A DNA stretch of 64,000 nucleotides from a candidate division Zixibacteria bacterium SM23_81 (GTDB lineage Bacteria; SM23-81): contig LJUY01000001.1 of the NCBI GenBank assembly GCA_001304015.1, positions 1 to 64,000 of the forward strand. Reading direction: 5' to 3'. Below are positions 33,215 to 42,428 of the stretch, in pieces (positions within the stretch are counted from its first letter, which is position 1; each line of letters opens with the position of its first letter). Below the pieces are notes generated by a model. The model was not told the origin of the DNA, did no database searches, and saw only the letters and a list, made by a program, of their open reading frames with translations. The position numbers and the translations under genes are program-made.

Positions 33215-35110
33215 ATGGGAGGAAAGAATTGTCGTTGCGTCCTCATGGTCGTCTTAGCCGTGGCCTTGCTGACCTCGGTTGCCATGGGGAAGCCGGAAAC
33301 TCTCATCCGGGATGAGATTCCCGATAAGTACAAGTGGGATCTCAGCCATATCTATCCCAGCTGGGAGGCGTGGACTGAAGATTTGGCCCAGCTAGAGACG
33401 CTTATGGACGAATATACGGCCCTGAAAGGGACCCTGGCGCAGGGACCCAAGCATCTCCTGAAGGCCTTCAAGCTTGGCGACGAGCTGGGCATGCTGCTCT
33501 ATAAGGTTTACCGCTATCCAGGCTTGACCCATTCCGTGAACACCAAGGACAATGAAGTCGCTGCAAAACTGCAGCAGGTGCAGATTCTCTGGGCCAAGTT
33601 CAACATCGCCACTGCCTGGTTCGACCCAGAGCTGCTCTCCATCCCTTGGGAGACCATGGAAACCTGGCTCGATGAGACCGAAGAATTAGCTCCCTACCGG
33701 TATAACATCGAGAACCTCTACCGTCAACAAGAACACGTCTTGGATGAGGAGCAGGAACAACTGCTGTCCTATTTTACACGGTTCAACGGGACTCCCTCGA
33801 CCGTCTTCCAGAAGCTCTCCACGGCCGATATCGAATATCCTAAGACAGCTCTCTCCGACGGCGACAGCCTGACCATGACGCCGGGACAATACTACAACAC
33901 TTTGAACACCAACCGCAACCAGGCGGATCGGGCCAAGGCGCACAGAACCTTTTACGGAGTCTACGACGCCAACGCCAACACCTACGCGGCCATCTACGAC
34001 GGCGTCCTCCAGCGCGACTGGGCTCTGGCCCAGGCTCGCAAATACGCCTCTACCCTGGAGGCGGCCCTGGACGATGATAATGTCCCCATTGAGGTGTTCC
34101 AGAATCTGGTTTCCATGGTGAAGGCCGGCACGGGACCGATCAGGCGGTATCAACAGCTGCGTAAAGAAATCCTGGGGCTTGAGGAATACCACCTTTATGA
34201 CGGCTCCATTCCTCTGGTGGATTTCGACAAGACCTACCCATATGATGACATCACCCATTGGATCGTCGATTCGGTCAAGCCCTTGGGAAAAGAGTATCAT
34301 AAGAAGATAACGTCCGTTTTCGGCAAGCGCTGGATCGACGTCTACGAGAACGAGGGCAAGACGACGGGTGCCTTTTCCGCCGGCGTGTACGGTGTGCATC
34401 CCTATATGTTGATGAACTACAACGAGACTCTTGAACATGTCTTCACTCTGGCCCATGAGACTGGTCACACCATGCACACCATGCTCTCCCAGGAGAATCA
34501 GCCCTTCGCCACCTCCGACTATACCATCTTCGTGGCCGAGGTGGCTTCCACTCTGAACGAGGCCCTCTTGCTGGATTATATGTTCCAACGAACAGATGAT
34601 CCCAAGGAGCGGATTGCCCTGTTGCAGCAGACCATTGATAACCTGGTGGGCACTTTCTACACCCAGGTTATGTTCGCCGACTACGAATGGCAAGCCCACC
34701 AGTTGGTCGAGAAAGGCCAGCCCATCACGGCCGATGTTCTCAGTGAGCTGTATACCGGCCTGTTGAAGGAGTACTACGGGGATAACCTGACGCTGGAGGG
34801 CGATCTGTATGGCTCCACCTGGGCGCGCATCAGCCATTTCTATTATGGCCCTTATTACGTGTACAAGTACGCCACTTGCTTTGCCTCCTCGGCCCAGCTC
34901 ATTGGGGAAATCACCTCCGGGGATACAAAGACTCGTCAGAAAGCACTAGATCGGTACCTAACGCTGCTGAAGTCCGGGGGCAACGACTACCCCATGGAGC
35001 AACTCAAGAAGGCTGGCGTGGATTTGACGGAGCCGGCCAACTTCCAGGCGGTTATCGACCATCTTGACGATCTGGTGACGCGTCTGGAGGCGGAGTTGGC
35101 CAAGATCTAG
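33215..35110 (+). CDS. pepF: exported M3-family oligoendopeptidase (PepF-like)
   Basis: 631 residues. Zinc peptidase motif HETGH (FTLAHETGHTMHTML, about residue 415) with a downstream Glu-rich helix (EVASTLNEALLL) supplies the metal ligands, as in M3B oligoendopeptidase F. Unlike most PepF enzymes, which are cytoplasmic, it has a signal peptide (residues 8-24, VLMVVLAVALLTSVAMG). AAGGAGGAGG five bases before ATG 33215 decides the start over GTG 33176. It probably trims oligopeptides in the periplasm. It stands alone, about 190 bases after the redox operon. Confidence 0.9.
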   Translation: MGGKNCRCVLMVVLAVALLTSVAMGKPETLIRDEIPDKYKWDLSHIYPSWEAWTEDLAQLETLMDEYTALKGTLAQGPKHLLKAFKLGDELGMLLYKVYRYPGLTHSVNTKDNEVAAKLQQVQILWAKFNIATAWFDPELLSIPWETMETWLDETEELAPYRYNIENLYRQQEHVLDEEQEQLLSYFTRFNGTPSTVFQKLSTADIEYPKTALSDGDSLTMTPGQYYNTLNTNRNQADRAKAHRTFYGVYDANANTYAAIYDGVLQRDWALAQARKYASTLEAALDDDNVPIEVFQNLVSMVKAGTGPIRRYQQLRKEILGLEEYHLYDGSIPLVDFDKTYPYDDITHWIVDSVKPLGKEYHKKITSVFGKRWIDVYENEGKTTGAFSAGVYGVHPYMLMNYNETLEHVFTLAHETGHTMHTMLSQENQPFATSDYTIFVAEVASTLNEALLLDYMFQRTDDPKERIALLQQTIDNLVGTFYTQVMFADYEWQAHQLVEKGQPITADVLSELYTGLLKEYYGDNLTLEGDLYGSTWARISHFYYGPYYVYKYATCFASSAQLIGEITSGDTKTRQKALDRYLTLLKSGGNDYPMEQLKKAGVDLTEPANFQAVIDHLDDLVTRLEAELAKI

Positions 35111-35436
35111 CTCATGTTACCGCTGAAACCGATTGCGTGACCGTGTTTGAGGAAAGCCTCAGCTACAAGAGTAGCCGGGGCTTTCCTGCAACTGGCCCCA
35201 AGCATCGTGACGGTAATGAGGTTTAAAAATAGGACCGTGAACAAGCTGAGGTGATGCTTCTTGAGATAACGGTGAAGTTAGCTCAAGTTCTTTGAATTAA
35301 GCCTGATGCTCGATTCCCTATGCGCATCCGTCCGCGGCCATTTTCGCGAATCGAAGATGACAACTGGGCGTTTTCGTGCTCCCTTCCGGTCGATATCTAA
35401 GGCCACGGGAGAGCAGAGGATGTCTCAAAAAAAGGC
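35111..35436. other. gene-free stretch with one strong hairpin
   Basis: No gene is seen between pepF and the tRNA-Val promoters. A stem AGGAAAGCC (35150-35158) with GGCTTTCCT (35179-35187), with an inner GCTAC/GTAGC stem, follows pepF by 40 bases. It lacks a T-run, so it may protect the mRNA end or terminate only with help. Confidence 0.5.
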
Positions 35437-35465
35437 TTGACATTTTTCAGATAGTTCAGTAGATT
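35437..35465 (+). promoter_or_regulatory. upstream promoter-like element (TTGACA)
   Basis: TTGACA (35437-35442), 17 bases, then TAGATT (35460-35465). It lies 110 bases before tRNA-Val and may be a second promoter or the promoter of a short leader. Confidence 0.4.
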
Positions 35466-35529
35466 ATTATCACAGAAGTATATCGAATCATTCTGTTATC
35501 TTATTTTCAGCATATTCTCAAGAAGGTCC

Positions 35530-35558
35530 TTGACATCCTCAGCAATCAATTATAAGTA
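35530..35558 (+). promoter_or_regulatory. promoter of tRNA-Val
   Basis: TTGACA (35530-35535), 17 bases, then TAAGTA (35553-35558). The tRNA begins 17 bases downstream, as expected for a stable-RNA promoter with a short 5' leader. Confidence 0.6.
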
Positions 35559-35574
35559 TATCTGCTTGATAATC

Positions 35575-35651
35575 GGGCGATTAGCTCAGGTGGTTAGAGT
35601 GCTTGCTTGACATGCAAGAGGTCACTGGTTCGAATCCAGTATCGCCCACCA
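35575..35651 (+). tRNA. tRNA-Val(GAC)
   Basis: Acceptor GGGCGAT/ATCGCCC, D-arm TAGCTCAG, anticodon stem-loop CTTGC-TTGACAT-GCAAG with anticodon GAC, T-arm GGTTCGAATCC and encoded CCA. Confidence 0.95.
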
Positions 35652-35719
35652 TGTTACCGATGCACGAAAAGAGATTTCTCTGGGGATTTCTGCAAAAATT
35701 GAGATGAGAGCGAGATGGG

Positions 35720-35783
35720 GGGCGAGCCTTTAAGCCATTGGTTTCAAACCGTGGCTTGTTGCGGTCTCGCCCGCCATTTTTTT
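35720..35783 (+). terminator. hairpin with T-run before thrS: tRNA terminator or thrS leader attenuator
   Basis: Outer stem GGGCGAG (35720-35726) with CTCGCCC (35766-35772). An inner hairpin AAGCCAT...GTGGCTT (35732-35757) is extended by GGTT/AACC around a three-base loop. TTTTTTT follows at 35777-35783. It sits 20 bases before the thrS start. A terminator of the tRNA-Val transcript is the simplest reading; control of the thrS operon by read-through is possible. No T-box sequence is seen. Confidence 0.65.
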
Positions 35784-35802
35784 AAATGCGAGGGCAGAAG
35801 GA

Positions 35803-37713
35803 TTGGCCAAAATTAAGGTGAAGTTCTCGGATGGCTCAGAAGGCAGCTTTGAGTCGGGAACTTCTCTCAGCAAAATACTTCAGCAGAAAAACTCTTCTCT
35901 TTCTGGTCGAGCTTTAGCTGCCAAGGTCGATGGACAGCTGGTGGACCTCAACCACGCCTTAGGCCAGGACGCAACCGTAACCTTTGTGACTTTTGAAGAT
36001 GAAGAAGGAAGAGACGTGTTCTGGCATAGCTGCGCTCATGTTATGGCTCATGCGGTGAAAGAACTCTTTCCCTCTGCCAAGCTGGGCATTGGCCCGGCCA
36101 TCGCCAGTGGCTTTTACTATGATTTTGATGTCGCAGATCCTTTCAGTCCCCAGGATCTTGAAGCCATCGAGGCTCGCATCGCGAAGATCATCAAGGCGAA
36201 TTTGCCATTGATAAGAGAGGTCATTTCCAAGGAGGACGCCGCCAGTATCTTCCGGGGATTGGGAGAGACTTACAAACTGGAGCTCCTCTCAGAACTTGAA
36301 GATGAGCAGGTCAGCGTTTATAGTCAGAATGGCTTTCGCGACCTCTGTCGCGGCCCGCATGTTCCCTCCACAGGGCGGCTGGGCCACGTGAAACTACTGG
36401 GTGCGGCCGGAGCGTATTGGAGAGGAGACGAGCGAAATCCCGTTTTGCAGCGTATTTATGGGATTGCGTATCCCCGTAAGTCGGATCTCGAAAGGCACCT
36501 GAAACGATTAGAAGAGGCCAAGAAAAGGGATCACCGGAGGCTGGGTCGTCAACTTGATCTGTTCAGCTTTCATCCGGAAGCACCGGGTTTTCCCTTCTGG
36601 CATCCCAAAGGGCTGATTCTCTATGACCAGATCGTCGCATATTGGAAAAAAGTGCACCGACGTGAGGGATACCAATTGGTCAACACGCCTCTGATGCTCT
36701 GTGATGAGCTCTGGCGCTGCAGCGGACACTGGGACAACTACAGGGAAGCTATGTACTGCACCGAAATTGATGGCATCGGCTATGCTATAAAGCCCATGAA
36801 CTGCCCCGGCGGGTTGTTAATCTACAAAAGTTCTCCTCATTCTTACAGAGATCTGCCCTTGAAGATGGGAGAATTAGGTCTTGTGCATCGCCACGAGAAG
36901 CACGGAGTTTTGCACGGCCTCTTTCGCGTACGCCAATTCACTCAGGATGATGCCCACATTTTCTGTCTACCCGAGCAGGCCCAGGATCAGGTCATCGAAG
37001 TGATCGATTTATCCCTCGAGATATATAAGACCTTCGGATTTCGGGAAGTGCACGTGGAGCTTTCCACGCGCCCTCGAAAATCCATAGGGTCTGATGAGAT
37101 GTGGGCCAGGGCAGAAGAGACATTGCGAAGCGCCCTGAGCAGAAAAGAGATATCCTTCGAGCTCAACCCGGGAGCAGGCGCTTTCTATGGCCCCAAAATC
37201 GATTTCCATATTGAGGATTCGCTCTCCCGACGTTGGCAATGCGGTACCATACAGCTGGATTTCTCTATGCCGGAGCGGTTCGATTTGGACTATATGGGCA
37301 GCGATGGGGAGAAACACCGGCCAGTGATGATTCACAGGGCCATTTTAGGTTCTTTGGAGCGGTTCATCGGGATCATCATCGAGCACTATGGTGGCGACTT
37401 TCCACTCTGGTTGGCGCCCGTGCAAGCCAAGGTGATTCCCATCAGTCGCGATCATGTGGACTATGGTGCTCAGATCACCAGCCTCCTGGAGGGGCAAGGA
37501 CTTCGCATCGAGATAGACAAACGGGATGAGAAGATGGGCTATAAGATCCGAGACGCTGAAACCCTCAAGGTGCCCTATATGCTCGTTGTAGGGGAGAAGG
37601 AAGCATCCGCCCGTACCGCTTCGTTGCGTCTGAGACACAAAGGAGACATAGGCGCCCTAAGCTTGGACGATGTGATCCTACGTCTGAAAGAGGAGATCTC
37701 CAACAAGACATAG
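35803..37713 (+). CDS. thrS: threonine--tRNA ligase
   Basis: 636 residues, the normal length for bacterial ThrRS. Order: TGS domain (1-60), editing domain with HSCAHVMAHAV (near 76), class II catalytic core (MNCPGG motif near 330, FR-x-RQF, then ...AGAFYGPKID), and the C-terminal anticodon-binding domain (from 535). It charges tRNA-Thr with threonine in the cytoplasm. TTG 35803 is the start, with GAGGG eight bases upstream. It heads the conserved thrS-infC-rpmI-rplT-pheS-pheT order. Confidence 0.96.
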   Translation: MAKIKVKFSDGSEGSFESGTSLSKILQQKNSSLSGRALAAKVDGQLVDLNHALGQDATVTFVTFEDEEGRDVFWHSCAHVMAHAVKELFPSAKLGIGPAIASGFYYDFDVADPFSPQDLEAIEARIAKIIKANLPLIREVISKEDAASIFRGLGETYKLELLSELEDEQVSVYSQNGFRDLCRGPHVPSTGRLGHVKLLGAAGAYWRGDERNPVLQRIYGIAYPRKSDLERHLKRLEEAKKRDHRRLGRQLDLFSFHPEAPGFPFWHPKGLILYDQIVAYWKKVHRREGYQLVNTPLMLCDELWRCSGHWDNYREAMYCTEIDGIGYAIKPMNCPGGLLIYKSSPHSYRDLPLKMGELGLVHRHEKHGVLHGLFRVRQFTQDDAHIFCLPEQAQDQVIEVIDLSLEIYKTFGFREVHVELSTRPRKSIGSDEMWARAEETLRSALSRKEISFELNPGAGAFYGPKIDFHIEDSLSRRWQCGTIQLDFSMPERFDLDYMGSDGEKHRPVMIHRAILGSLERFIGIIIEHYGGDFPLWLAPVQAKVIPISRDHVDYGAQITSLLEGQGLRIEIDKRDEKMGYKIRDAETLKVPYMLVVGEKEASARTASLRLRHKGDIGALSLDDVILRLKEEISNKT

Positions 37714-37747
37714 GATTCGATTCACACTTTTACAAGGAGGGGTAACG

Positions 37748-38257
37748 ATTTTAAAACAGGTCCGTATTAACACGCAGATTCGGGTTCCTCAAGTACGTCT
37801 TATTTCATCTGATGGGAAACAAATCGGTATCGTCAATATCAAAGATGCCTTGAGCATGGCTGATGAGCAGGACCTGGATTTGGTGGAGGTGGCACCCAAT
37901 TCTAAGCCCCCGGTTTGTCGAATTTTGGATTACGGTAAGTACAAATATGAACAGAGTAAGCGGGCTAAAATGGCTCGTAAGAAACACCATTTTATGCATC
38001 TGAAGGAAGTCAAACTCAGGCCCAAAATCGAAGATCACGACTTCCAGTTCAAACTGGATCACGCCAGAAAGTTTCTCGTTTCGGGGAATAAAGTGAAGGT
38101 GACCGTGTTCTTTCGAGGCCGCGAGATTACTCATGCGGAATTTGGAAAAAAATTACTGGAGAGGATGTTGGGAGAATTGGAGGATGTGGCTACCGTGGAG
38201 CGTCCCCCTATTTTGGAAGGACGTAACATGGTGATGGTTATGATTCCAAAACATTGA
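37748..38257 (+). CDS. infC: translation initiation factor IF-3, AUU start
   Basis: 169 residues if started at ATT 37748, which lies five bases after a strong AAGGAGGGG (37734-37742). The protein then begins (M)LKQVRINTQIRVPQVRLI, matching the N-terminal IF-3 domain. The first in-frame ATG (37850) would delete that domain. AUU initiation of infC is the known autoregulatory device in which IF-3 rejects its own non-canonical start. Two IF-3 domains are joined by a Lys-rich linker (YEQSKRAKMARKKHH). It acts on the 30S subunit. Confidence 0.93.
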   Translation: MLKQVRINTQIRVPQVRLISSDGKQIGIVNIKDALSMADEQDLDLVEVAPNSKPPVCRILDYGKYKYEQSKRAKMARKKHHFMHLKEVKLRPKIEDHDFQFKLDHARKFLVSGNKVKVTVFFRGREITHAEFGKKLLERMLGELEDVATVERPPILEGRNMVMVMIPKH

Positions 38258-38275
38258 GATTGTGGGAGAGGTACA

Positions 38276-38476
38276 ATGCCGAAAATCAAGACCAATCGGG
38301 GCGCGGCCAAACGCTTTAGGAAAACGGGATGTGGCAAGCTTAAGAGAAAGAAAGCCTACGCCAGTCATATTATGACAAAAAAGAGCTCAAAGAGAAAAAG
38401 GGCGTTGAGGAAAAGCGATTTGGTACACAGCACCGATGCAAAGAAAGTGAGCAGACTTCTTCCCTCGTCTTCGTGA
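38276..38476 (+). CDS. rpmI: 50S ribosomal protein L35
   Basis: 66 residues, full length. The family pattern [18 protein letters not shown] and the basic [12 protein letters not shown] block are clear. GAGAGG precedes ATG 38276, 18 bases after infC. It is co-transcribed with infC and rplT, the standard order. Confidence 0.96.
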   Translation: MPKIKTNRGAAKRFRKTGCGKLKRKKAYASHIMTKKSSKRKRALRKSDLVHSTDAKKVSRLLPSSS

Positions 38477-38528
38477 ATGTTTGAGTTTTGAGATTCAATC
38501 GGCGAGATACTTTTCTTTGGAGTAAACT

Positions 38529-38882
38529 ATGCCAAGAGTGAAGAGCGCGGTGGCCTCACGGGAGAGAAGAAAGAGGGTTCTAAAGGCGGCCAAGGGTTAT
38601 CGTGGCGGACGCAGCAAGCTGTATAGAACAGCCAGGGAGAGCGTCAATAGGGCTCTTTTATACGCCTATCGAGGCAGGAAACTCAGAAAAAGAGACATGC
38701 GCAGACTGTGGATTGCCAGGATCAACGCGGCAGCGAGGTTAAACGGCTTATCGTATAGCAAGTTCATCAAAGGTCTAAAAGGGGCGGGAATTACATTAGA
38801 CCGAAAGATCCTGGCAGAGCTGGCCGTCAAGGATGCCTCGGTGTTTGCTGAAATTGCTCGAGCAGCCAAGAAGCACCTCTGA
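38529..38882 (+). CDS. rplT: 50S ribosomal protein L20
   Basis: 117 residues, full length, with the typical start [19 protein letters not shown] and the helical RNA-binding N-terminus. L20 binds 23S rRNA early in 50S assembly and represses its own operon in several bacteria; no repressor site was identified here. GGAG lies six bases before ATG 38529. Confidence 0.96.
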   Translation: MPRVKSAVASRERRKRVLKAAKGYRGGRSKLYRTARESVNRALLYAYRGRKLRKRDMRRLWIARINAAARLNGLSYSKFIKGLKGAGITLDRKILAELAVKDASVFAEIARAAKKHL

Positions 38883-39022
38883 GTCAGCAGAAGGCGGGAT
38901 GGGTAGGGTGGCGAAAGGGCCGCGAGCGTTTGCCATGCATGGTTCGGCGCTGGGCACTTCGCCCATGACATTCCGTCTTTTCTTATTTCTGACAAATCTC
39001 TGTCCAAAGGGTGAGCTATGAC

Positions 39023-40033
39023 ATGCGAGACGAGCTAGAACAGGCCGGCCGTCAGGCCTTGGAAGAGATTTCCCGGGCAAAAAACGAATCTGAGCTGGAA
39101 CAAGTCAGAATTCGCTTCTTGGGCCGGAAAGGCAAAGTCACTCTCCTGTTGCGAAGTTTGGGTGATCTTTCAGATGAAGATCGCCCAGCCATGGGAAAGC
39201 TGGCCAACCAAGTAAAAGAAAAGATCGAGAAGTCTCTGGCCCAGAGAGTTCAGGCCCTAGGATCCCAGGTTCGAGAAGCTGTCCCTTCTCTGGATATCAC
39301 CCTGCCGGGACGTAAGTGGTGGACTGGGGGACTGCATCCCCTCACTCAGGCAACTCAGGAGATCGTTGAGATCTTCACATCCCTTGGATTTCGGGTGGCC
39401 ACCGGTCCTGAGGTGGAGACGGAATATTATAATTTCGAGGCCTTGAATTTCCCCAAGGATCATCCCGCCAGAGACATGCAAGACACGTATTATCTGGGGG
39501 ATGACCTGTTGCTGAGAACACACACCTCGCCGGTGCAAATCCGGGTGATGGAAAGCCAAGGTCCCCCTGTTCGCGTGGTGATGCCAGGACGAGTTTACCG
39601 CAACGAGGAGATCAATCCCAGGAGCTTCACCGTCTTCTACCAGGTAGAGGGACTCTATGTAGATCAGCATGTGACCTTTGGTGATCTCAAGGGAGTCCTG
39701 GCCGCCTTTGTGGAGCGGTTCTTTGGACCCAAGACCTCTCTTCGGTTTCGACCCAGCTTTTTTCCCTTCACCGAGCCCAGCGCCGAGGTGGACATCGGAT
39801 GTTTTATCTGCCAGGGCAAGGGGTGTCGGGTGTGCAAGAGGACGGGGTGGCTGGAGATCCTAGGGGCTGGCATGGTAGACCCTGCGGTGCTAGAAGCTGT
39901 GAACTATGATCCTGAAGAAGTATCAGGGTACGCCTTTGGCATGGGTGTGGATCGGATCTCCATGTTGAGATATGGCATCGACGATATCAGGCTGTTCTAC
40001 GAGAACGATCTCCGGTTCCTGCAGCAATTTTAA
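39023..40033 (+). CDS. pheS: phenylalanine--tRNA ligase alpha subunit
   Basis: 336 residues. The N-terminal coiled coil (1-90) contacts tRNA; the class II core shows HPARDMQDTYY, LLRTHTSPVQ and FGMGVDRI. It forms the alpha2-beta2 enzyme with PheT. I chose ATG 39023 with AAAGGGTGAG about eight bases upstream; GTG 39011 is a possible alternative. The pheT gene begins 19 bases after the stop. A gap of about 140 bases separates it from rplT. Confidence 0.95.
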   Translation: MRDELEQAGRQALEEISRAKNESELEQVRIRFLGRKGKVTLLLRSLGDLSDEDRPAMGKLANQVKEKIEKSLAQRVQALGSQVREAVPSLDITLPGRKWWTGGLHPLTQATQEIVEIFTSLGFRVATGPEVETEYYNFEALNFPKDHPARDMQDTYYLGDDLLLRTHTSPVQIRVMESQGPPVRVVMPGRVYRNEEINPRSFTVFYQVEGLYVDQHVTFGDLKGVLAAFVERFFGPKTSLRFRPSFFPFTEPSAEVDIGCFICQGKGCRVCKRTGWLEILGAGMVDPAVLEAVNYDPEEVSGYAFGMGVDRISMLRYGIDDIRLFYENDLRFLQQF

Positions 40034-40052
40034 CACAAAGGCAGTGTAGCTG

Positions 40053-41030
40053 ATGAAAATTAGCGGACGATGGCTTCGCGATTACGTAAATATCGATATA
40101 TCGTACCAGGAGCTGGCAGATAAGTTCACCATGACTGGGACGGAAATCAGCAGCGTGACCCCTCTGGGGAGCGACCTTTCCAGCGTCGTTGTGGGGAAAG
40201 TCCTCACCAAGGTGAAGCATCCTCGAGCCGATCGGCTGTCGGTGTGCCAGGTGGATGCGGGCAATAAGGTTTTCGCCGTCGTCTGCGGGGCACCCAATGT
40301 GGCCGCTGGCCAAAAGGTTCCTCTGGCCTTAGTGGGAGCCATACTCCCCGGTGGCTTCAAAATTGAAGCCCGTGAGATTCGCGGGGTTCACTCTCAGGGA
40401 ATGATCTGCTCTGAGAAGGAGCTGAACATCTCCGAAGAGGCGACTGGGATTATGGTCCTTGCAGAGGACGCCCCGGTGGGAAAATCGCTTGCGGAGGTTC
40501 TCCCTCTGGAAGACGTGATCTTGGAGGCGGACCTCACGCCCAACAGACCCGATTGTCTGAGCATGGTGGGAATCGCCCGAGAAGCGGCCATCATCTGCCA
40601 GACCACATTTCGCAAACCATCTGTGACCGTCCCCGAGGGATCCTTGGCTGTGGAGGAGCTGGTGGCCGTTCACCTGGAAGATCCGCAGGCATGCCCCAGG
40701 TATACAGCTCGAGTCATCAAAGGAGTGAAGATTGGTCCTTCCCCTTTCTGGCTATCCCGCCGCTTGGAGGCTGTGGACATTCGCCCTATCAACAACGTCG
40801 TGGATGTCACCAATTATGTGATGATGGAGTTGGGTCAGCCCCTGCATGCCTTCGATTATAATCTGCTGGTCGGGGCTCAGATCAAGGTTCGTCGAGCCCA
40901 ACAGGGAGAAGCGTTTGTGACCCTGGATGAGAAAGAGCACCAGCTGACTCCAGAGGTCCTACCGAGAACATCCTCCTGGAAAGCGCTTTTTTTGAACCCA
41001 CGGTCATTCGCAGGGGCTCCAAAAAACTAA
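40053..41030 (+). CDS. pheT: phenylalanine--tRNA ligase beta subunit, 5' fragment (gene broken by deletion/frameshift)
   Basis: Residues 1-304 match PheT: N-terminal tRNA-binding OB domain (VVVGKVLTKVKHPRADRLSVC...), B5-adjacent region (EADLTPNRPDCLSM) and the B3/B4 editing domain (LGQPLHAFD). After LTPEVL (near 40960) the frame becomes meaningless and stops at 41030. The real continuation, ENILLESAFFEP, begins at 40964 in another frame. The usual ALAG-MGG segment between them is missing: about 80 bases are absent. With that segment the protein would have the family's normal length of near 800 residues. Confidence 0.9.
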   Translation: MKISGRWLRDYVNIDISYQELADKFTMTGTEISSVTPLGSDLSSVVVGKVLTKVKHPRADRLSVCQVDAGNKVFAVVCGAPNVAAGQKVPLALVGAILPGGFKIEAREIRGVHSQGMICSEKELNISEEATGIMVLAEDAPVGKSLAEVLPLEDVILEADLTPNRPDCLSMVGIAREAAIICQTTFRKPSVTVPEGSLAVEELVAVHLEDPQACPRYTARVIKGVKIGPSPFWLSRRLEAVDIRPINNVVDVTNYVMMELGQPLHAFDYNLLVGAQIKVRRAQQGEAFVTLDEKEHQLTPEVLPRTSSWKALFLNPRSFAGAPKN

Positions 41031-42361
41031 ATATTTCCACCGAGTCTTCACAGCGCTTCGAGCGGGGTACCGATCCGAATGGAGTGGTGCTTGCTCTGGA
41101 TCGGGCCGCCCAGCTCATCGCCGAGCTGGCCGGGGGAGAGGTGGCCAGGGGAGTGGTGGATCAATATCCCAGCCCCATTCAGCCTCAACAAATACCTCTG
41201 CGCGTTGGGCGCGTTAATGAGCTTTTAGGCACCAGCTTGAGCCCGCAGGAGGTGACCGCTTTTTTAGTAGGCTTGGGATTCGAGGTTTCCGAAAAAGAGC
41301 CATTTCAAGTGAAGGTACCCACTTTCCGTCCCGATATCACCCGGGAGATCGACCTCATCGAGGAGGTGGCGCGCCTCCATGGTTACGATAAAATCGATGC
41401 CTCTGTTCGTGCTGGTGGGGCTCTGATGATCTCCCACGGGAAAGAACAGGAGGCAATGGCAAGGATCAAAGAGACGTTAGTCAGCCTGGGTTTTCACGAG
41501 GTGGTGACCAACAGCTTGGCTGATCCAAATTTCGTGGCATCGGTGGGTTTCTCCCAAACGCCCAGAAGGATTAAAAACCCTCTCAGCGAAGACCTCTCCG
41601 TTCTTCGCCCCAGCCTCATTCCCGGTCTTTTGCAGGTGCTGGTGCACAACTTCCATCGGAACCTGAAGGACGTTCGCATCTTCGAGCTGGGCAAGGTGTT
41701 CCATATGCCCACCGAAGAGGATCCGTTCGCGGAAAATTGGTCTCTGTGCGGGGTCCTTGCCGGAAAACGCTGGCCGGGCAATTGGGATCGACAAGCTGTC
41801 GAAGTCGATTATTACGATCTGAAGGGCCTTATGGAATCCTTCATGGATAAATTATCTATTGACAATTTCAACTTTTTGCCTTATGATGGGGGTGTGTTTC
41901 TGCCGGGAGCCTCCGCTGTTCTCATGATGGGGGAGACCCGGTGTGGATCATTGGGCCAATTAGCCTCAGAGGTGAAGTCGGTCGTTGATCTGCGAGGGGA
42001 GGTTTTTATTTTCGATCTGGATGTCTCCGCCCTGCTCCAGGTGATGATCAAAGATCATCGTTATGTGAGTCTTCCTAAGTTCCCTCCAGCGGAGAGGGAC
42101 TTGGCCATAGTCGTTCCCGAAGAAGTGCTTGCCGGCGAGGTAGAACGAGCTGTTCGCCAGGCTGGTGGCGAGCTTTTAATGGAGGTCCGCCTATTCGATG
42201 TCTATCGCGGAAAACAGATTGCTACTGGAAAGAAGGGATTAGCCTATTCGCTGCGGTATCAATCGCCACATAAGACTTTAACGGACAGCGAGGTGGACAA
42301 AATCCAGCAGAAAATCACGAAGACGCTCCGCGAGAAATTTGGAGCAGTGCTACGAGGTTAG
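40964..42361 (+). CDS. pheT: phenylalanine--tRNA ligase beta subunit, 3' fragment
   Basis: Continues PheT in another frame from ENILLESAFFEPTVIRRG through SQRFERGTDPNGV, the B5 domain, the catalytic-like B6/B7 domains and the C-terminal anticodon-binding domain (FPPAERDLAIVV...). There is no ribosome-binding site of its own; the first GTG-type start is 41084. As pheT is essential, a healthy cell must have an intact copy, so sequence or assembly error is the leading explanation. Confidence 0.9.
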   Translation, partial: ENILLESAFFEPTVIRRGSKKLNISTESSQRFERGTDPNGVVLALDRAAQLIAELAGGEVARGVVDQYPSPIQPQQIPLRVGRVNELLGTSLSPQEVTAFLVGLGFEVSEKEPFQVKVPTFRPDITREIDLIEEVARLHGYDKIDASVRAGGALMISHGKEQEAMARIKETLVSLGFHEVVTNSLADPNFVASVGFSQTPRRIKNPLSEDLSVLRPSLIPGLLQVLVHNFHRNLKDVRIFELGKVFHMPTEEDPFAENWSLCGVLAGKRWPGNWDRQAVEVDYYDLKGLMESFMDKLSIDNFNFLPYDGGVFLPGASAVLMMGETRCGSLGQLASEVKSVVDLRGEVFIFDLDVSALLQVMIKDHRYVSLPKFPPAERDLAIVVPEEVLAGEVERAVRQAGGELLMEVRLFDVYRGKQIATGKKGLAYSLRYQSPHKTLTDSEVDKIQQKITKTLREKFGAVLRG

Positions 42362-42428
42362 TCGAGCGAGAAGTGGATGTTCCGGTAAACCTCTCCTGGG
42401 CGAGTACTTCGAAAATGAGGTGATGCTC

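Noticed and set aside
33686-34837. 383-codon minus-strand reading frame
   Set aside because: It lies entirely opposite the M3 peptidase gene, has no ribosome-binding site and no family resemblance.
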